This document shows, piece by piece, positions 45,465 through 56,016 of a DNA stretch of 64,000 bases (within the stretch, counting starts at the first letter, position 1; each line of letters starts with the position of its first letter). Source of the stretch: Coix lacryma-jobi var. lacryma-jobi. Taxonomy: Eukaryota > Streptophyta > Magnoliopsida > Poales > Poaceae. The stretch is taken from assembly GCA_009763385.1 (NCBI GenBank), contig CM019825.1, positions 4,584,252 through 4,648,251 of the forward strand, read 5' to 3'. The position numbers and the translations under genes were made by a program. The notes beneath the pieces were generated by a model, which searched no databases, was not told the DNA's origin, and worked only from the letters and a program-made list of their open reading frames with translations.

Positions 45465-46272
45465 AAAGGAATTCATCCAACTCCTCATGATCGAATAGAT
45501 CGGGACGATTTTGTTTTCGTGGCACTTTTTCGTCCATCCCTTTCCCTTTTGATTTCCCTGTGTTCTTGGTTGTTCTGAGAAGATGATCTCTTGGGGATAG
45601 TCTTCCAACTACCCTGTGTTCTTCTTCTCCAAGTTTGGAAACTTGGGATTGTACCTTGATCGAGTTTTTGGAGGGATTTTCTTTTCGGAAGTACGCATCC
45701 AGATCCGAGCTTCTGCGGGAGCAGTTCGCAGCAGGCTCGGGTGTCGGAACGTGCCGAGGCCACCTTCGTACGGTGACTCTCGAGTAAGCCGAGACCACCC
45801 TCGGCCGAGGCGGAACTTTTCCCGAGGCCTCTTGAGCCTCGGACGAATCGGAACCTTTTCCGTGGTCCCCTCAGCCTCGGGCGAGTCGGAGTTTCACTCT
45901 GAGGCCTCTCTCGAGCCTTAAGCCTCGGGCGAGTCGGAGTTTCGTTCCGAGGCCTCTCTCTCGAGCCCCGACCCTCGGGCGAGACGGAGTTTTCTCCTGA
46001 AGCCTTCCTCGAGCCTCGGGCGAATCGGAGTTTTGCCCCGAGGCCTCGTTGGCTCAGTTCTCCACCAGGTTCTTCGTACTTTCTGGTCAGTGGTGCCTTG
46101 CTGTGATCTCAGGGATCATCCACCCTCTCCCAATGGTCGTGGGCATCACGGTTTTTTTTGGAGTTTTGGGGGTTGATTTTATTGGGGCAGAGGCCTTAAT
46201 TTCTGTGAAGAAATTTTGAGGCTCCCATTCACCCCCCCTCTGGTCGCCTGGTTTGACTCTTTCGGTCCTTCA
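45465..46272 (+). repeat. 5' LTR of element A, right piece
   Basis: Resumes at AAAGGAATTCATCC, equivalent to 55165 of the 3' LTR, and ends GGTCCTTCA. About eight substitutions and a one-base indel are seen against the 3' LTR. It carries one fewer 49-bp CTCGGGCGAGTCGGAG unit. The stretch equivalent to 54647-55164 is absent. Confidence 0.9.
45791..46050 (+). repeat. GC-rich tandem repeats, about 47 bp, in the element A LTR
   Basis: About six units of the form CTCGGGCGAGTCGGAGTTT..GAGGCCTC..CTCGAGC. The equivalent array at 55490-55790 has about seven. Confidence 0.8.
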
Positions 46273-46274
46273 AT

Positions 46275-46286
46275 TGGTATCGGAGC
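46275..46286 (+). other. Primer-binding site of element A
   Basis: TGGTATCGGAGC, two nt after the LTR end, complementary to initiator tRNA-Met; identical to the PBS of element B. Confidence 0.88.
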
Positions 46287-46335
46287 AGGTTAAGGATCTT
46301 CCACCTTAGCCGGTTCCAGATCCACAGAAGGCGAC

Positions 46336-49080
46336 ATGGATCGCGGCGTGGGCAAACCACCGTTCTTTGATGGGACGAACTATGCGTATTGGAAGATACG
46401 CATGTCGGCCTATCTCCAGAGCATGGGCTCTTCTGTTTGGGAGATTTGCAACAACGCTGATTACGTGGTCTTGGCTGCTCGTGTCACTCAACAGCAAATT
46501 GATGAGCACGATGCCAATAGCCGAGCCCGTAATGCTCTCTTTTCTTGTTTGAGCATGGGAGAGTTTGACCGTGTTTCTCACCTCTCTACGGCTCGGGAGA
46601 TCTGGGACACCCTCATGCGTTTTCATGAGGGTACCTCTCAAGTCAAAACCCGACTCTACGAGTCATTTAAGAGAGAGTATGAGAACTTCCGACATCAGCT
46701 TTGCGAGAGCATAGAGAGTTTATTCGCTCGCTTTCAGGTGATTGTCAACAGGATGAGGGCTAACAGGGAGCAGTTGCCTTTTGACGATCATGAGCGTGCT
46801 TTGAAGCTTCTGCACACTCTTGACTGGTCGGTGTGGGACTCAAAAGTCCAGGCGATCATCGAATCACCTAACTATGAGACCCTCACCTGCGACGAGCTCT
46901 TCAGTAAGCTCAAGTCCAGTGAGATCGACGCCATGTCGAGGGCTTCTTATGCGAACCCTTCCGGCCCGACGATGGCTTTGGTTTCTGGTTCTTCCGCTAA
47001 CCTCTCTGTTGGCTGTGCACTCTCGTCTCTTTTTTCTGTCACAGAGGACCAGCATGAGACGTTAGTGGATGATGAGTTGGCTTTGCTTGCCAACCGGTTC
47101 ACGCGGTTTCACAACAACCGCATGAACCGTCGCCGCGGAGGAGGACGCTCGGGATGCTACGAGTGCGGCGACCCCGACCACTTCATCGCCAACTGCCCCA
47201 AGAAGAACAAGCATCTGGGGAAGGGCGATCATGGGCACAAGTACGACTCCGGCAAGCGCAAGGAGAAGTACGTCCCTCCGAGGCACAAGAAGAGGGGCGG
47301 CTTCGACAAGGAGTACATCAAGAAGAAGTACTTGGAGAAGGCCCAGGCTGAGCAGCGCGCGTTCTTCGCCACGCTCAGCGACGTCGATGGCTCGGATGAC
47401 GACTCCGCCTCCTCGAGCGATGACGAGTCCGAGAAGAAGAAGAGGATCGAGGACCAGCTGAACGACCTCTGCTTCTTCGCCGACGACGACGGCCTCTGCA
47501 CCATGGCGCTCAGCGACGAGGTCGGAGGCGAGCTGGAGCGCAACCCTCGGAACGACGACGACGACGCCTCCCAGGTATCGCTCACCCACGATGAGCTCTC
47601 TGCTGAGGTAGAGAAGCTTACTGCTGCCCTCCTTAGCCAAGATAAACTGCTTAGGCGTGCTGCTAGAGAGCGCAAGGAGTTTAGGCAGAAGTGGGAGGAC
47701 ACGGTGAAGGAGCTTGAGTTCGCTCGGTCCACCGTAGTCGTGTCGGAGGAGGCTGAGTGTGAGTCGTGCACAGCGCACATGACTGACCTTCTCACTTTGA
47801 GAGGTAAGTATGCTGCGTTGGTTGGAGAGGTGGATGAGCTCCGTACTAGGCCTCAGCTGTTGGGTGCGTGCAAGACTTGTCCTGTCTTGCAATCTGAGTT
47901 GGCAGAGAAGAATACCAAGATTGTGTCTCTTGAAGAGGCCAACTCGGATAGCACTTGTGTCGTGAGGTGCGCCTTGTGCGAGGGTCTGGAGATGGAGATT
48001 GCAAACGTGAAGCATGACAAGATGCAAACCGAGGAACAAAACACATACCTTCGGACCATCTTGTCATGGGTCTCCTGTGGTGAGCCGCATCTCGGGATGA
48101 TGATTTCCCAATTCAAGCGAGCTGCTGGGGGTCCTGGTGTAGGTTTTGCTCCGGGTGTTGACCTTCCTGCTTTTGGGAAAATTGGAGAGTTGAGTGGTCT
48201 AAATCCTAGTGAGAAGCCCAACTCCACCACCACTCCCAAGTTGACCAAGCTGCCACCCAGTGAGCCTGTCAAGCCTATCACCAAAGACGGGGTTTTTGAG
48301 GAACCCCCGAGAGCTCCACCCAAAAACCAAGTATGGGCACCCAAGCCGAGCCACCTCAAAAACAAGCTCGACACAATGCCACCCATCCAGGGGGAGTGCT
48401 TGCCACAGAAGGGCAAGGTGAGCCACACCCACAGCCTTGCGTACCAACAACCCCCTTTGCGTGTGGTGAGGTTCCAGTGTGATTTTTGTGGGAGAGATGG
48501 TCACTTGAGTGAGTTCTGTTTTAGGCGCAGGAGAGAAGCGCGCCGTGCCAGGGAGAGGGCACCAAGGCCTGCTGTTAGGACCAGGGGCTCAGAGCCTCAA
48601 GTCTCGAGGCCTCAGCCTCAGCCTCAGCCTCGTGCCCCAAGGCCTAAGCCTCGTGTTCCCAGGCCTCAGCCTCAAGCACCCAGGCCTCAGCAGCGGAGGG
48701 CTCCGAGGAGAGAGCCTCGGCCTAGAGGCCCAGAGCCTCGGCCTAGAGGTCCAGAGCCTCGGCAGCATGTTGAGCCTCAGGCTCCCAGGCGTAGGCCTCG
48801 TAGAGAGCATGCCCGACGGGGTCCTGCTTTTGCAGTTGACGGACCCCGTGGCGGAGGTTTTGTTGAGCGTTTTCTCCCACTGCAGTTTGAGCATTGCAGT
48901 GAGCGCTCCTTCCCTAGCGGACCATGTCTTCCTCAGCATGGTGATCGGTTCTCTTGTAGACAGTATAGGAATGGTTTTTATCCTAACCGTTCTTTTGAGC
49001 AGCCGGGCCAACACTGGTATTTCCCTCACTTCACTAACCCCAGTGTTGGACCGTATGCTCACCCTATGTCTTTTTATTGA
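46336..49080 (+). CDS. gag: Element A Gag, 914 aa
   Basis: ATG at 46336, 64 nt after the LTR. The N-terminal copia gag region starts MDRGVGKPPFFDGTNYAYW and covers about residues 1-210. A first CCHC zinc knuckle CYECGDPDHFIANC follows (C274, C277, H282, C287). Then come a basic stretch, an acidic Ser/Asp region, and a coiled coil (about 420-580) with several CxxC pairs (CESCTAHM, CKTCPVLQ, CALCEG). A second knuckle CDFCGRDGHLSEFC lies at about 715-728. The tail is an Arg/Pro/Gln repeat built on PRPQPQ and RGPEPRP (about 740-840). The protein packages RNA and builds the particle. Two knuckles and a repetitive basic tail are more than the single knuckle usual in copia Gags. The frame is intact and ends in TGA at 49078. 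Confidence 0.93.
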   Translation: MDRGVGKPPFFDGTNYAYWKIRMSAYLQSMGSSVWEICNNADYVVLAARVTQQQIDEHDANSRARNALFSCLSMGEFDRVSHLSTAREIWDTLMRFHEGTSQVKTRLYESFKREYENFRHQLCESIESLFARFQVIVNRMRANREQLPFDDHERALKLLHTLDWSVWDSKVQAIIESPNYETLTCDELFSKLKSSEIDAMSRASYANPSGPTMALVSGSSANLSVGCALSSLFSVTEDQHETLVDDELALLANRFTRFHNNRMNRRRGGGRSGCYECGDPDHFIANCPKKNKHLGKGDHGHKYDSGKRKEKYVPPRHKKRGGFDKEYIKKKYLEKAQAEQRAFFATLSDVDGSDDDSASSSDDESEKKKRIEDQLNDLCFFADDDGLCTMALSDEVGGELERNPRNDDDDASQVSLTHDELSAEVEKLTAALLSQDKLLRRAARERKEFRQKWEDTVKELEFARSTVVVSEEAECESCTAHMTDLLTLRGKYAALVGEVDELRTRPQLLGACKTCPVLQSELAEKNTKIVSLEEANSDSTCVVRCALCEGLEMEIANVKHDKMQTEEQNTYLRTILSWVSCGEPHLGMMISQFKRAAGGPGVGFAPGVDLPAFGKIGELSGLNPSEKPNSTTTPKLTKLPPSEPVKPITKDGVFEEPPRAPPKNQVWAPKPSHLKNKLDTMPPIQGECLPQKGKVSHTHSLAYQQPPLRVVRFQCDFCGRDGHLSEFCFRRRREARRARERAPRPAVRTRGSEPQVSRPQPQPQPRAPRPKPRVPRPQPQAPRPQQRRAPRREPRPRGPEPRPRGPEPRQHVEPQAPRRRPRREHARRGPAFAVDGPRGGGFVERFLPLQFEHCSERSFPSGPCLPQHGDRFSCRQYRNGFYPNRSFEQPGQHWYFPHFTNPSVGPYAHPMSFY

Positions 49081-49094
49081 TGTAGGTAAATCGG

Positions 49095-52000
49095 TTGGAG
49101 GACATTTGGTTGGTGGATTCCGGTTGCTCGAGGCACATGACCGGAAACGCCAAGTGGTTCTCCAGCCTTAGTCCTGTTGCCGGAAAGGAGTACATAACCT
49201 TCGGTGACAACAGCAAGGGTAAGGTAGTGTCCCGCGGATCAGTGCGGGTTAATGAGCACTTTGTGTTGCGCGATGTTGCTCTTGTTTCTAACTTGCATTT
49301 TAACTTGCTTTCTGTTTCGCAACTTTTTGACGATGACTATGAGATTCGTTTTAAACCAAATCTCAGTCGTATTTTAGACCCTCAGGGCAATCTGGTATGT
49401 CTGATTTCGCCCTTTGGGAAAGTCTTTCGTGCGAATTTCTCAGAGTCTTTTGGCACTTCTCGCTGTCTTTTGGCTAGTCCTTCCTCCTCTGATCTTTGGA
49501 AGTGGCATAGGAGGCTCGGTCATTTAAGCTTCGACTTGCTTGCAAGACTTAGCTCACTTGGCCTAATCCGAGGATTGCCCAAGCTTTCGATGGAGAAGGA
49601 TCTAGTCTGTCACTCTTGTAGACACGAGAAGATGGTTGCTGCTCCCCACCATCCAGTGACTAAGGTCATGACCTCGCACCCTGGAGAGCTTTTACACATG
49701 GACCTTGTTGGTCCGGCTCGGGTGAGCTCGGTTGGTGGCAAGTGGTATGTTTTGGTCGTTGTCGATGACTTTTCGAGATATTCGTGGGTCTTCTTTTTAG
49801 CTGAGAAGATCGAGACTTTTTCCTTTGCTCGCAATCTGATTTTACGTCTTCAGAACGAGTTCCCTTTGAACTCGATGCGAGCTATTAGAAGTGATAATGG
49901 TTCCGAATTTAAAAATTTGGATTTTGAGAAGTTCTGTAACTCTCTGGGTTTAGAGCACCAGTTTTCTTCCCCCTACACACCGCCACATAATGGTGTTGTA
50001 GAGAGGAAAAATCGGACCCTCATTGAGATGGCCAGGACGATGCTCGACGAGCATAGGACTCCTAGGCGCTACTGGGCCGAGGCTATAAACACTGCGTGCT
50101 ATATTTCAAATCGCATTTTTCTGCGAGCGTTCTTGAAAAAGACTTCTTATGAGTTGCGTTTTGGTCGCCAACCCAAAGTGAGTTATTTTAGAGTCTTCGG
50201 TTGCCACTGTTTTATTTTGAAGAAAGGCAACCTGGACAAGTTTGAGCCTCGTTCCTCTGACGGTGTGTTTTTGGGTTATGGCACTCACACTCGGGCTTAT
50301 CGTGTACTTAACCTTGACACTAACCGAGTCATGGAGACATCAGATGTCACCTTCGACGAGACTCTCGTTTGTCCTTCTTCTCGTTTTGAGAGTGCAGGTG
50401 ATCATGAGGTCGGCGAGCCTCTTTTTGATGACCGGGAGGAGGGTGCCGAGGGTATGGACGACCCTGCAGAGGGTATGGACGGTCCAGCACCCCCTCCACT
50501 CGCCGAGGCACATAGAGAAGCCTCGACGACGATCCACGACCCCGAGACATCTTCTTCCTGGGGGCCGTGGGATCCGCCACCCCGCGCGGTACCTTTTGTA
50601 CCCGGGGAGGCACCAGCTGCTGCTGAGGCTGAAACCGAGGCCACCTCGGCCAGGGAGGCTCCGCAGTACATCCAGCGCCGGCACCCGCCTCAGCAGATGA
50701 TCGGCAGCCTCGACGACCGAGTCACTCGGTCCAGGTCTCAGCAAATCTCGCACTTTGCTCACTCTGCTTTTGTCGCTAATTTTGAGCCCCGAGATGTTGG
50801 ACACGCTTTGACGGATCCAGACTGGGTCAATGCCATGCATGAGGAGTTAGAAAACTTTGAGCGAAATCGGGTTTGGGTTCTAGTTCCACCTCCACCTGAC
50901 TGTAAACTTATTGGGACAAAATGGGTTTTCAAGAACAAGCAAGGAGAGGATGGCCAAGTTGTTAGAAACAAGGCCAGGCTTGTAGCGAAGGGTTACAGTC
51001 AGAAGGAGGGAGTAGACTATGAGGAGACTTTTGCTCCTGTAGCTCGTTTGGAGGCTATTAGGATACTCTTGGCTTTTGCTGCATCCAAAGGTTTTAAATT
51101 GTTTCAAATGGATGTCAAGAGTGCCTTCTTAAACGGCTACATAGAAGAGGAAGTGTATGTTGAGCAGCCCCCCGGTTTTGAAAATCCCAAGTTTCCGAAC
51201 CATGTTTTTAAACTTCACAAAGCTTTATATGGTCTGAAACAAGCCCCTAGAGCCTGGTATGATAGGTTAAAAACCTTCTTGCTTGCTAAGGATTTTAAAA
51301 TGGGATGTGTAGATAAAACGCACTTTCTCCTCAGGCAAGGCAAAGACACTCTCTTGGTCCAGATTTACGTGGATGATATCATTTTCGGTGGTTCTTCTCA
51401 CGCTTTGGTTGCCAAGTTTGCAGATATTATGAGCAGGGAGTTCGAGATGAGCATGATGGGAGAGCTGACATTCTTTCTCGGGTTGCAAATTAAGCAATCC
51501 CGAGAGGGGACGTTTGTGCACCAGGGCAAGTACACCAAGGACTTGCTAAAGCGGTTCGACATGGGTGAGGCCAAGCCTCTACCAACGCCCATGTCGACGA
51601 CGACTGCCCTGGATGCGGATGTGGATGGCGAAGCAGTGGACCAGAAGGAGTACCGCAACATGATTGGATCGCTCCTCTACTTGACGGCGACACGCCCAGA
51701 CATCCAGTTTGCGGTGTGTCTGTGCGCGCGTTTCCAGGCCTCACCGCGTATTTCTCACCGTCAGGCGGTGAAGAGGGTCTTCAGGTACCTTCGGTTCACA
51801 CCCGAGCTCGGGATCTGGTATTCGGCCTCATCCACTCTCTCCCTCTGTGGTTATTCTGATGCCGATTTTGCTGGGTGTCGTATTGATCGCAAGTCCACCT
51901 CTGGGACTTGCCAGTTTATCGGTTCTTCTCTTGTTTCATGGTCTTCTCGCAAGCAGTCTAGTGTCGCCCAGTCTACCACGGAGGCTGAGTATGTTGCTGC

Positions 52001-52310
52001 GGCTAGCTGCTGTTCCCAGTTACTCTGGATGATGGCTACTTTGCGTGATTTTGGTCTGAGCTTTTCTCGTGTTCCTTTGCTTTGTGATAGCACGAGTGCT
52101 ATTAACGTTGCTAAGAACCCCGTGCTTCACTCGAAGACCAAACATATTGATGTGCGCTTTCATTTTTTGCGAGACCACCAGGAGAAGGGTGATATCGACC
52201 TTCGCCATGTCGATACTCATCATCAACTGGCCGATATTTTTACCAAGCCTTTAGACGAATCAACCTTTAATCGGTTGAGGGGTGAGCTTGGTGTGTGTTT
52301 CCCCTTTTAG
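49095..52310 (+). CDS. pol: Element A Pol polyprotein
   Basis: About 1071 codons, uninterrupted. Protease VDSGCSRHMTG (D8). GAG-pre-integrase HRRLGHLSFDLLARL with LVCHSCRHEK. Integrase D203 (LLHMDLVGP), D267 (RSDNGSEF) and E303 (GVVERKNRT), spacing D-D-35-E. Reverse transcriptase has FQMDVKSAFLNG, LYGLKQAPRAWYD and YVDDIIFGG (758-761). RNase H has SSRKQSSVAQSTTEAEYVAA, LLCDSTSAINVA and DIFTKPLDEST. The usual copia order and residues are complete. The first listed codon is TTG; the frame opens just after TAG in TTGATGTAG, 3 nt beyond the gag stop and in another frame. Expression as Gag-Pol would need splicing, frameshift or readthrough. Coding looks intact, but the element's own 5' LTR promoter is lost. 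Confidence 0.95.
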   Translation: MEDIWLVDSGCSRHMTGNAKWFSSLSPVAGKEYITFGDNSKGKVVSRGSVRVNEHFVLRDVALVSNLHFNLLSVSQLFDDDYEIRFKPNLSRILDPQGNLVCLISPFGKVFRANFSESFGTSRCLLASPSSSDLWKWHRRLGHLSFDLLARLSSLGLIRGLPKLSMEKDLVCHSCRHEKMVAAPHHPVTKVMTSHPGELLHMDLVGPARVSSVGGKWYVLVVVDDFSRYSWVFFLAEKIETFSFARNLILRLQNEFPLNSMRAIRSDNGSEFKNLDFEKFCNSLGLEHQFSSPYTPPHNGVVERKNRTLIEMARTMLDEHRTPRRYWAEAINTACYISNRIFLRAFLKKTSYELRFGRQPKVSYFRVFGCHCFILKKGNLDKFEPRSSDGVFLGYGTHTRAYRVLNLDTNRVMETSDVTFDETLVCPSSRFESAGDHEVGEPLFDDREEGAEGMDDPAEGMDGPAPPPLAEAHREASTTIHDPETSSSWGPWDPPPRAVPFVPGEAPAAAEAETEATSAREAPQYIQRRHPPQQMIGSLDDRVTRSRSQQISHFAHSAFVANFEPRDVGHALTDPDWVNAMHEELENFERNRVWVLVPPPPDCKLIGTKWVFKNKQGEDGQVVRNKARLVAKGYSQKEGVDYEETFAPVARLEAIRILLAFAASKGFKLFQMDVKSAFLNGYIEEEVYVEQPPGFENPKFPNHVFKLHKALYGLKQAPRAWYDRLKTFLLAKDFKMGCVDKTHFLLRQGKDTLLVQIYVDDIIFGGSSHALVAKFADIMSREFEMSMMGELTFFLGLQIKQSREGTFVHQGKYTKDLLKRFDMGEAKPLPTPMSTTTALDADVDGEAVDQKEYRNMIGSLLYLTATRPDIQFAVCLCARFQASPRISHRQAVKRVFRYLRFTPELGIWYSASSTLSLCGYSDADFAGCRIDRKSTSGTCQFIGSSLVSWSSRKQSSVAQSTTEAEYVAAASCCSQLLWMMATLRDFGLSFSRVPLLCDSTSAINVAKNPVLHSKTKHIDVRFHFLRDHQEKGDIDLRHVDTHHQLADIFTKPLDESTFNRLRGELGVCFPF

Positions 52311-53999
52311 ATGGGGGAAACATTTTGTGTTGTGTACAGATTGACTTTTTAATTTGTCTTTCTCTTCTTTTGCGTTTCAACATACATTCTGAGCCTCAGA
52401 TTTTTAATCACTAGAATGTATTTACACTCTGTTCAGTCTGATCCGAGGCTTATGATGGAGGCCTGTAGCTTATGCTCTTACTGATCACTAGTACTTGTTG
52501 TGGGCTGAGCTATTTTAATATTGTGAAATTTTTAAATAAATTAAATTCTGAAAATATTCACCATTAAGATATGCAACTAGCATGTGTAGGTTGTGTTGAG
52601 CTTACTCGCGCTTTTCATATATGCTAGGTTGCTATGTCTCTAGTTCTGAGTCATTCACTTGCTTGGTTTGTTCATATAATGTTTAAAATTTGAACCAAGC
52701 TTTAGTAAAATGAAAAGATCGAGATGAGATTGCTTGTCAACACCTCACGGTATCAAGACTGTTTCTCATTACATTTTGAGTTAAACTTGAGCCGTGTAGT
52801 GTATGACCTAAACCGTAGCTTTAAGCTCCTGATTGCTTCGGCATAGGCTTCGCTCGGTTGAAAAGTAAGGCAAAGACAAGCTTTCAACCTCTCGCATTCA
52901 CATGCAAATAATTAAACTTGTGTAATTTCACCGCTGCAAATCCGATATAAACATGAAATCACAAGTATATGCTTCATTCCTATGCATGATGATTGCACTG
53001 TGCTAGGGGTAGTTCACCTTGTATACATGTTTAGCACTTGTACAGACTCCTGTCTACGCTTTGTTAGTGCTATTTTGATGGTGAATACCTTATTTGACTC
53101 AAAACTGCTCACTATTGCTCATATGGCTCATATTTCCAGTGATCAGTCTGAGCCTTCGCCGAGCCTGTATGTGCATCTGTTGAGTCCCTCGGGCTATACT
53201 GTTTAGAGCATTTTTGCATTCTTTTGACTATAAGTCTGAAGCTCCTGACTTGCATCTCTGACTTCTTTGCATAATGGAAGGGGGGAGAACTTTTGTCTCT
53301 TGATAAGTGCATTTTCAACTAAGGGGGAGAATTTTGCAAATCATATGTTCCCTGTTCCCTAGATGTTCATCCGAGAGGGAGTTACTATCTGCACTAGTCA
53401 AGGGGGAGCGGAGGGAGTCTCGGCCTCGAGCTATGCTGTTGCTTTCCAATAGCCTCAGTCACAGCATCGAGCTTTATTGTTCGAGGGGAAGCTTGTCTGT
53501 TTTTGCTCGAGCCCCGGCCTCGAGCCCCAGTCTCGAGCCTCTGCCTCGAGCCCCAGCCTCGAGCCTCTGCCTCGAGCCCCGGCCTCGAATCTTGCTGCTT
53601 TCTCGCAGGCTGATAGGTTTTGGTGTTGAGTTTGCTGTGCTAGTTGTGTTGAGTCGTTGCCTCTTTCTTGAGGGACTAGCATTTTGCCTCGTTTTCCACC
53701 ATTACTTCAGTTGTTGTCGAGCTCTTTTCTCTGGAAGCTTCGATTGATATTTGCTAGCGGTGTTGAGCCTGTTCTACCTCTTCTTGAGGGCTAGCTTTGC
53801 TTTGCTTGGTTGCGTCGAGCCGTTGCCCATGTCTTTGGGGACCAAGTTGTTCTGCTCCTTTCACTTGACCTTTCCCGACTTTGCTATGCTTTTGGGTCAT
53901 TTGGTTGAGTTTTTCTCCTCTCCTTCCTCCTTTCCTCTTTCTTTCTCTTTTATTATGATTTGTGTGGGTAGTTGACAATGCACTCATCAAGGGGGAGAT
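52311..53999 (+). other. Element A 3' non-coding region with four polypurine tracts
   Basis: AAGGGGGGAG at 53279-53288, AAGGGGGAG at 53321-53329 and 53400-53408, and AAGGGGGAGA at 53989-53998 next to the LTR. 53415-53600 holds CCTCGAGCCCC repeats. There is no third ORF comparable to element B. Confidence 0.8.
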
Positions 54000-56011
54000 T
54001 GCGGATACATGGGTGTATGCCGAAGGCTCTGAGTGATGAGTGATTGTCAACGGGTATGATGCGCATGTTCTTTGGCTTGTGTTTGTGCAGGTGTCGAGCA
54101 CGGAGACAGTGATCGAGGGTAGGTGAAGGTCAAGTTGAGACGTGCTGTGCTGACGGACCGGGTGCGGTGAAGGATGGGCGTGCCGTGCGGCGGACGTGCC
54201 ATGCCAATGTACCGAGCGGTGAAGGGCAGACGTGAGGCTTGGACTGAGGGACCGGAGTACCTAAGGATCAGCTGTGGAGGCTGGCAGCCTGTGACGACGA
54301 CAAGCAAATAAGTGCGGTCATGTGTTGCTCAGGTCGAGGACCTGGGAACACGTGTCGGTGGATGGGGTGCACGGGAGGTGCATCCCCTCTACGACGTCGG
54401 TTTGGTGGTTCAGCCAGGGAAAAACCACCGGTGGACGGTTTCCAGGTTTGGGCCTCAAAACCTGGGTGCCGAGGGTTTCCGAGTTTGGCCACAAAACTCG
54501 GGTTGAGGACGGTTTCCAGGTTTGGGCCTCAAAACTTGGGCGCTGCGGGTTTGCTGAGTTTGGGCCTCAAAACTCAGATACTGGAAGGCTGGTTTCCCGG
54601 TTTGGGCCTCAAAACCGGGGGTACAGAGCAAAGGCGACACGTGGCAGCAATCGGAAGGTTGCGCGGAGGCAACGCGGACGAGTTGTGCGGACGTGGCCGT
54701 CGGATACACCTACCACTGAGTTGGTCCAGTATAGCCTTAGGGTTTAGCTGGCTTGCTCTGTAAATAGCTTAGAGAGGGGTAGAGTAGGAAATAGATTTAG
54801 GCTAGTTGTAGTATAAATAGAGGGAGACACCCTCCTCCCTTCCTATCTCAGTTAGTTGCTTTTGTTCTTAGGGTTTCCTGCTCTCCCATTCCCTGCTGTA
54901 GCTAGTTGAGATCCACAGAGAGACTCACCTCTGTGTACTGTTGATTCAAGGAAGTGAGGCCTTATCCTCACCCTTCCTGAGCTGATACGTGTTGTGCACT
55001 GTGTTCATTGGCTGAGTTTTGCAATTGGCTCGTGTAGTGCACTGTGTTCGTTGCGTTCTTCGGCTCTGCTCGATTTTTCCGTCGCTCAATCTCTCTCTCC
55101 AGTGTGTCTTTGTGAAATCCGTTTGAATCAGTTTGTTCGTATCATTGAGGAGGTCATTTCGACCAAAGGAATTCATCCAACTCCTCATGATCGAATAGAT
55201 CGGGACGATTTTGTTTTCGTGGCTCTTTTTCATCCATCCCTTTCCCTTTTGATTTCCCTGTGTTCTTGGTTGTTCTGAGAAGATGATCTCTTGGGGATAG
55301 TCTTCCAACTACCCTGTGTTCTTCTTCTCCAAGTTTGGAAACTTGGGATTGTACCTTGATCGAGTTTTTGGAGGGATTTTCTTTTCGGAAGTACGCATCC
55401 AGATCCGAGCTTCTGCGGGAGCAGTTCGCAGCAGGCTCGGGTGTCGGAACGTGCCGAGGCCACCTTCGTACGGTGACTCTCGAGTAAGCCGAGACCACCC
55501 TCGGCCGAGGCGGAACTTTTCCCGAGGCCTCTTGAGCCTCGGACGAATCGGAACCTTTTCCGTGGTCCCCTCAGCCTCGGGCGAGTCGGAGTTTCACTCT
55601 GAGGCCTCTCTCGAGCCTTAAGCCTCGGGCGAGTCGGAGTTTCGTTCCGAGGCCTCTCTCTCGAGCCCCGACCCTCGGGCGAGACGGAGTTTTCCTCCGA
55701 GACCTCCCTCAGTCTCGGGCGAGTCGGTGTTTTCTCCTGAAGCCTTCCTCGAGCCTCGGGCGAATCGGAGTTTTGCCCCGAGGCCTCGTTGGCTCAGTTC
55801 TCCACCAGGTTCTTCGTACTTTCTGGTCAGTGGTGCCTCGCTGTGATCTCAGGGATCATCCACCCTCTCCCAAGGGTCGTGGGCATCACGGTTGTGTTTG
55901 GAGTTTTGGGGGTTGATTTTATTGGGACAGAGGCCTTAATTTCTGTGAAGAAATTTTGAGGCTCCCATTCACCCCCCTCTGGTCGCCTGGTTTGACTCTT
56001 TCGGTCCTTCA
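54000..56011 (+). repeat. 3' LTR of element A (2012 bp)
   Basis: Complete, TGCGGATACATGG to GGTCCTTCA. The hairpin array is at 54442-54619, the TATA box at 54813 and the GC-rich 47-bp repeats at 55490-55790. It serves as the reference for what the 5' LTR has lost. Confidence 0.95.
54813..54822 (+). promoter_or_regulatory. TATA box of the element A LTR
   Basis: TTGTAGTATAAATAGAGGGA, about 1.2 kb before the LTR end. The interval that contains it (54647-55164) has no counterpart in the 5' LTR. Confidence 0.7.
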
Positions 56012-56016
56012 TGCTG
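56012..56016 (+). repeat. Target-site duplication of element A (right)
   Basis: TGCTG, matching 30507-30511. Confidence 0.9.

Larger units (their letters stand above)
30512..56011 (+). mobile_element. Element A: Sirevirus-type Ty1/copia retrotransposon, interrupted by element B
   Basis: LTRs begin TGCGGATACATGG and end TTTCGGTCCTTCA, with a 5-bp duplication TGCTG at both ends. The 5' LTR is split (30512-31158 and 45465-46272) by element B. Then follow a PBS complementary to initiator tRNA-Met, gag, pol with integrase before reverse transcriptase (copia order), several polypurine tracts, and a complete 3' LTR (54000-56011). The multiple AAGGGGGAG tracts and palindrome-rich LTRs are traits of Sireviruses, a plant copia genus. 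By eye the two LTRs differ at about 14 positions over about 1450 comparable bases, plus one 49-bp indel. Confidence 0.9.

Noticed and set aside
48509..49171. 220-codon frame overlapping the end of element A gag
   Set aside because: Alternative frame of the repetitive Gag tail; no domain.
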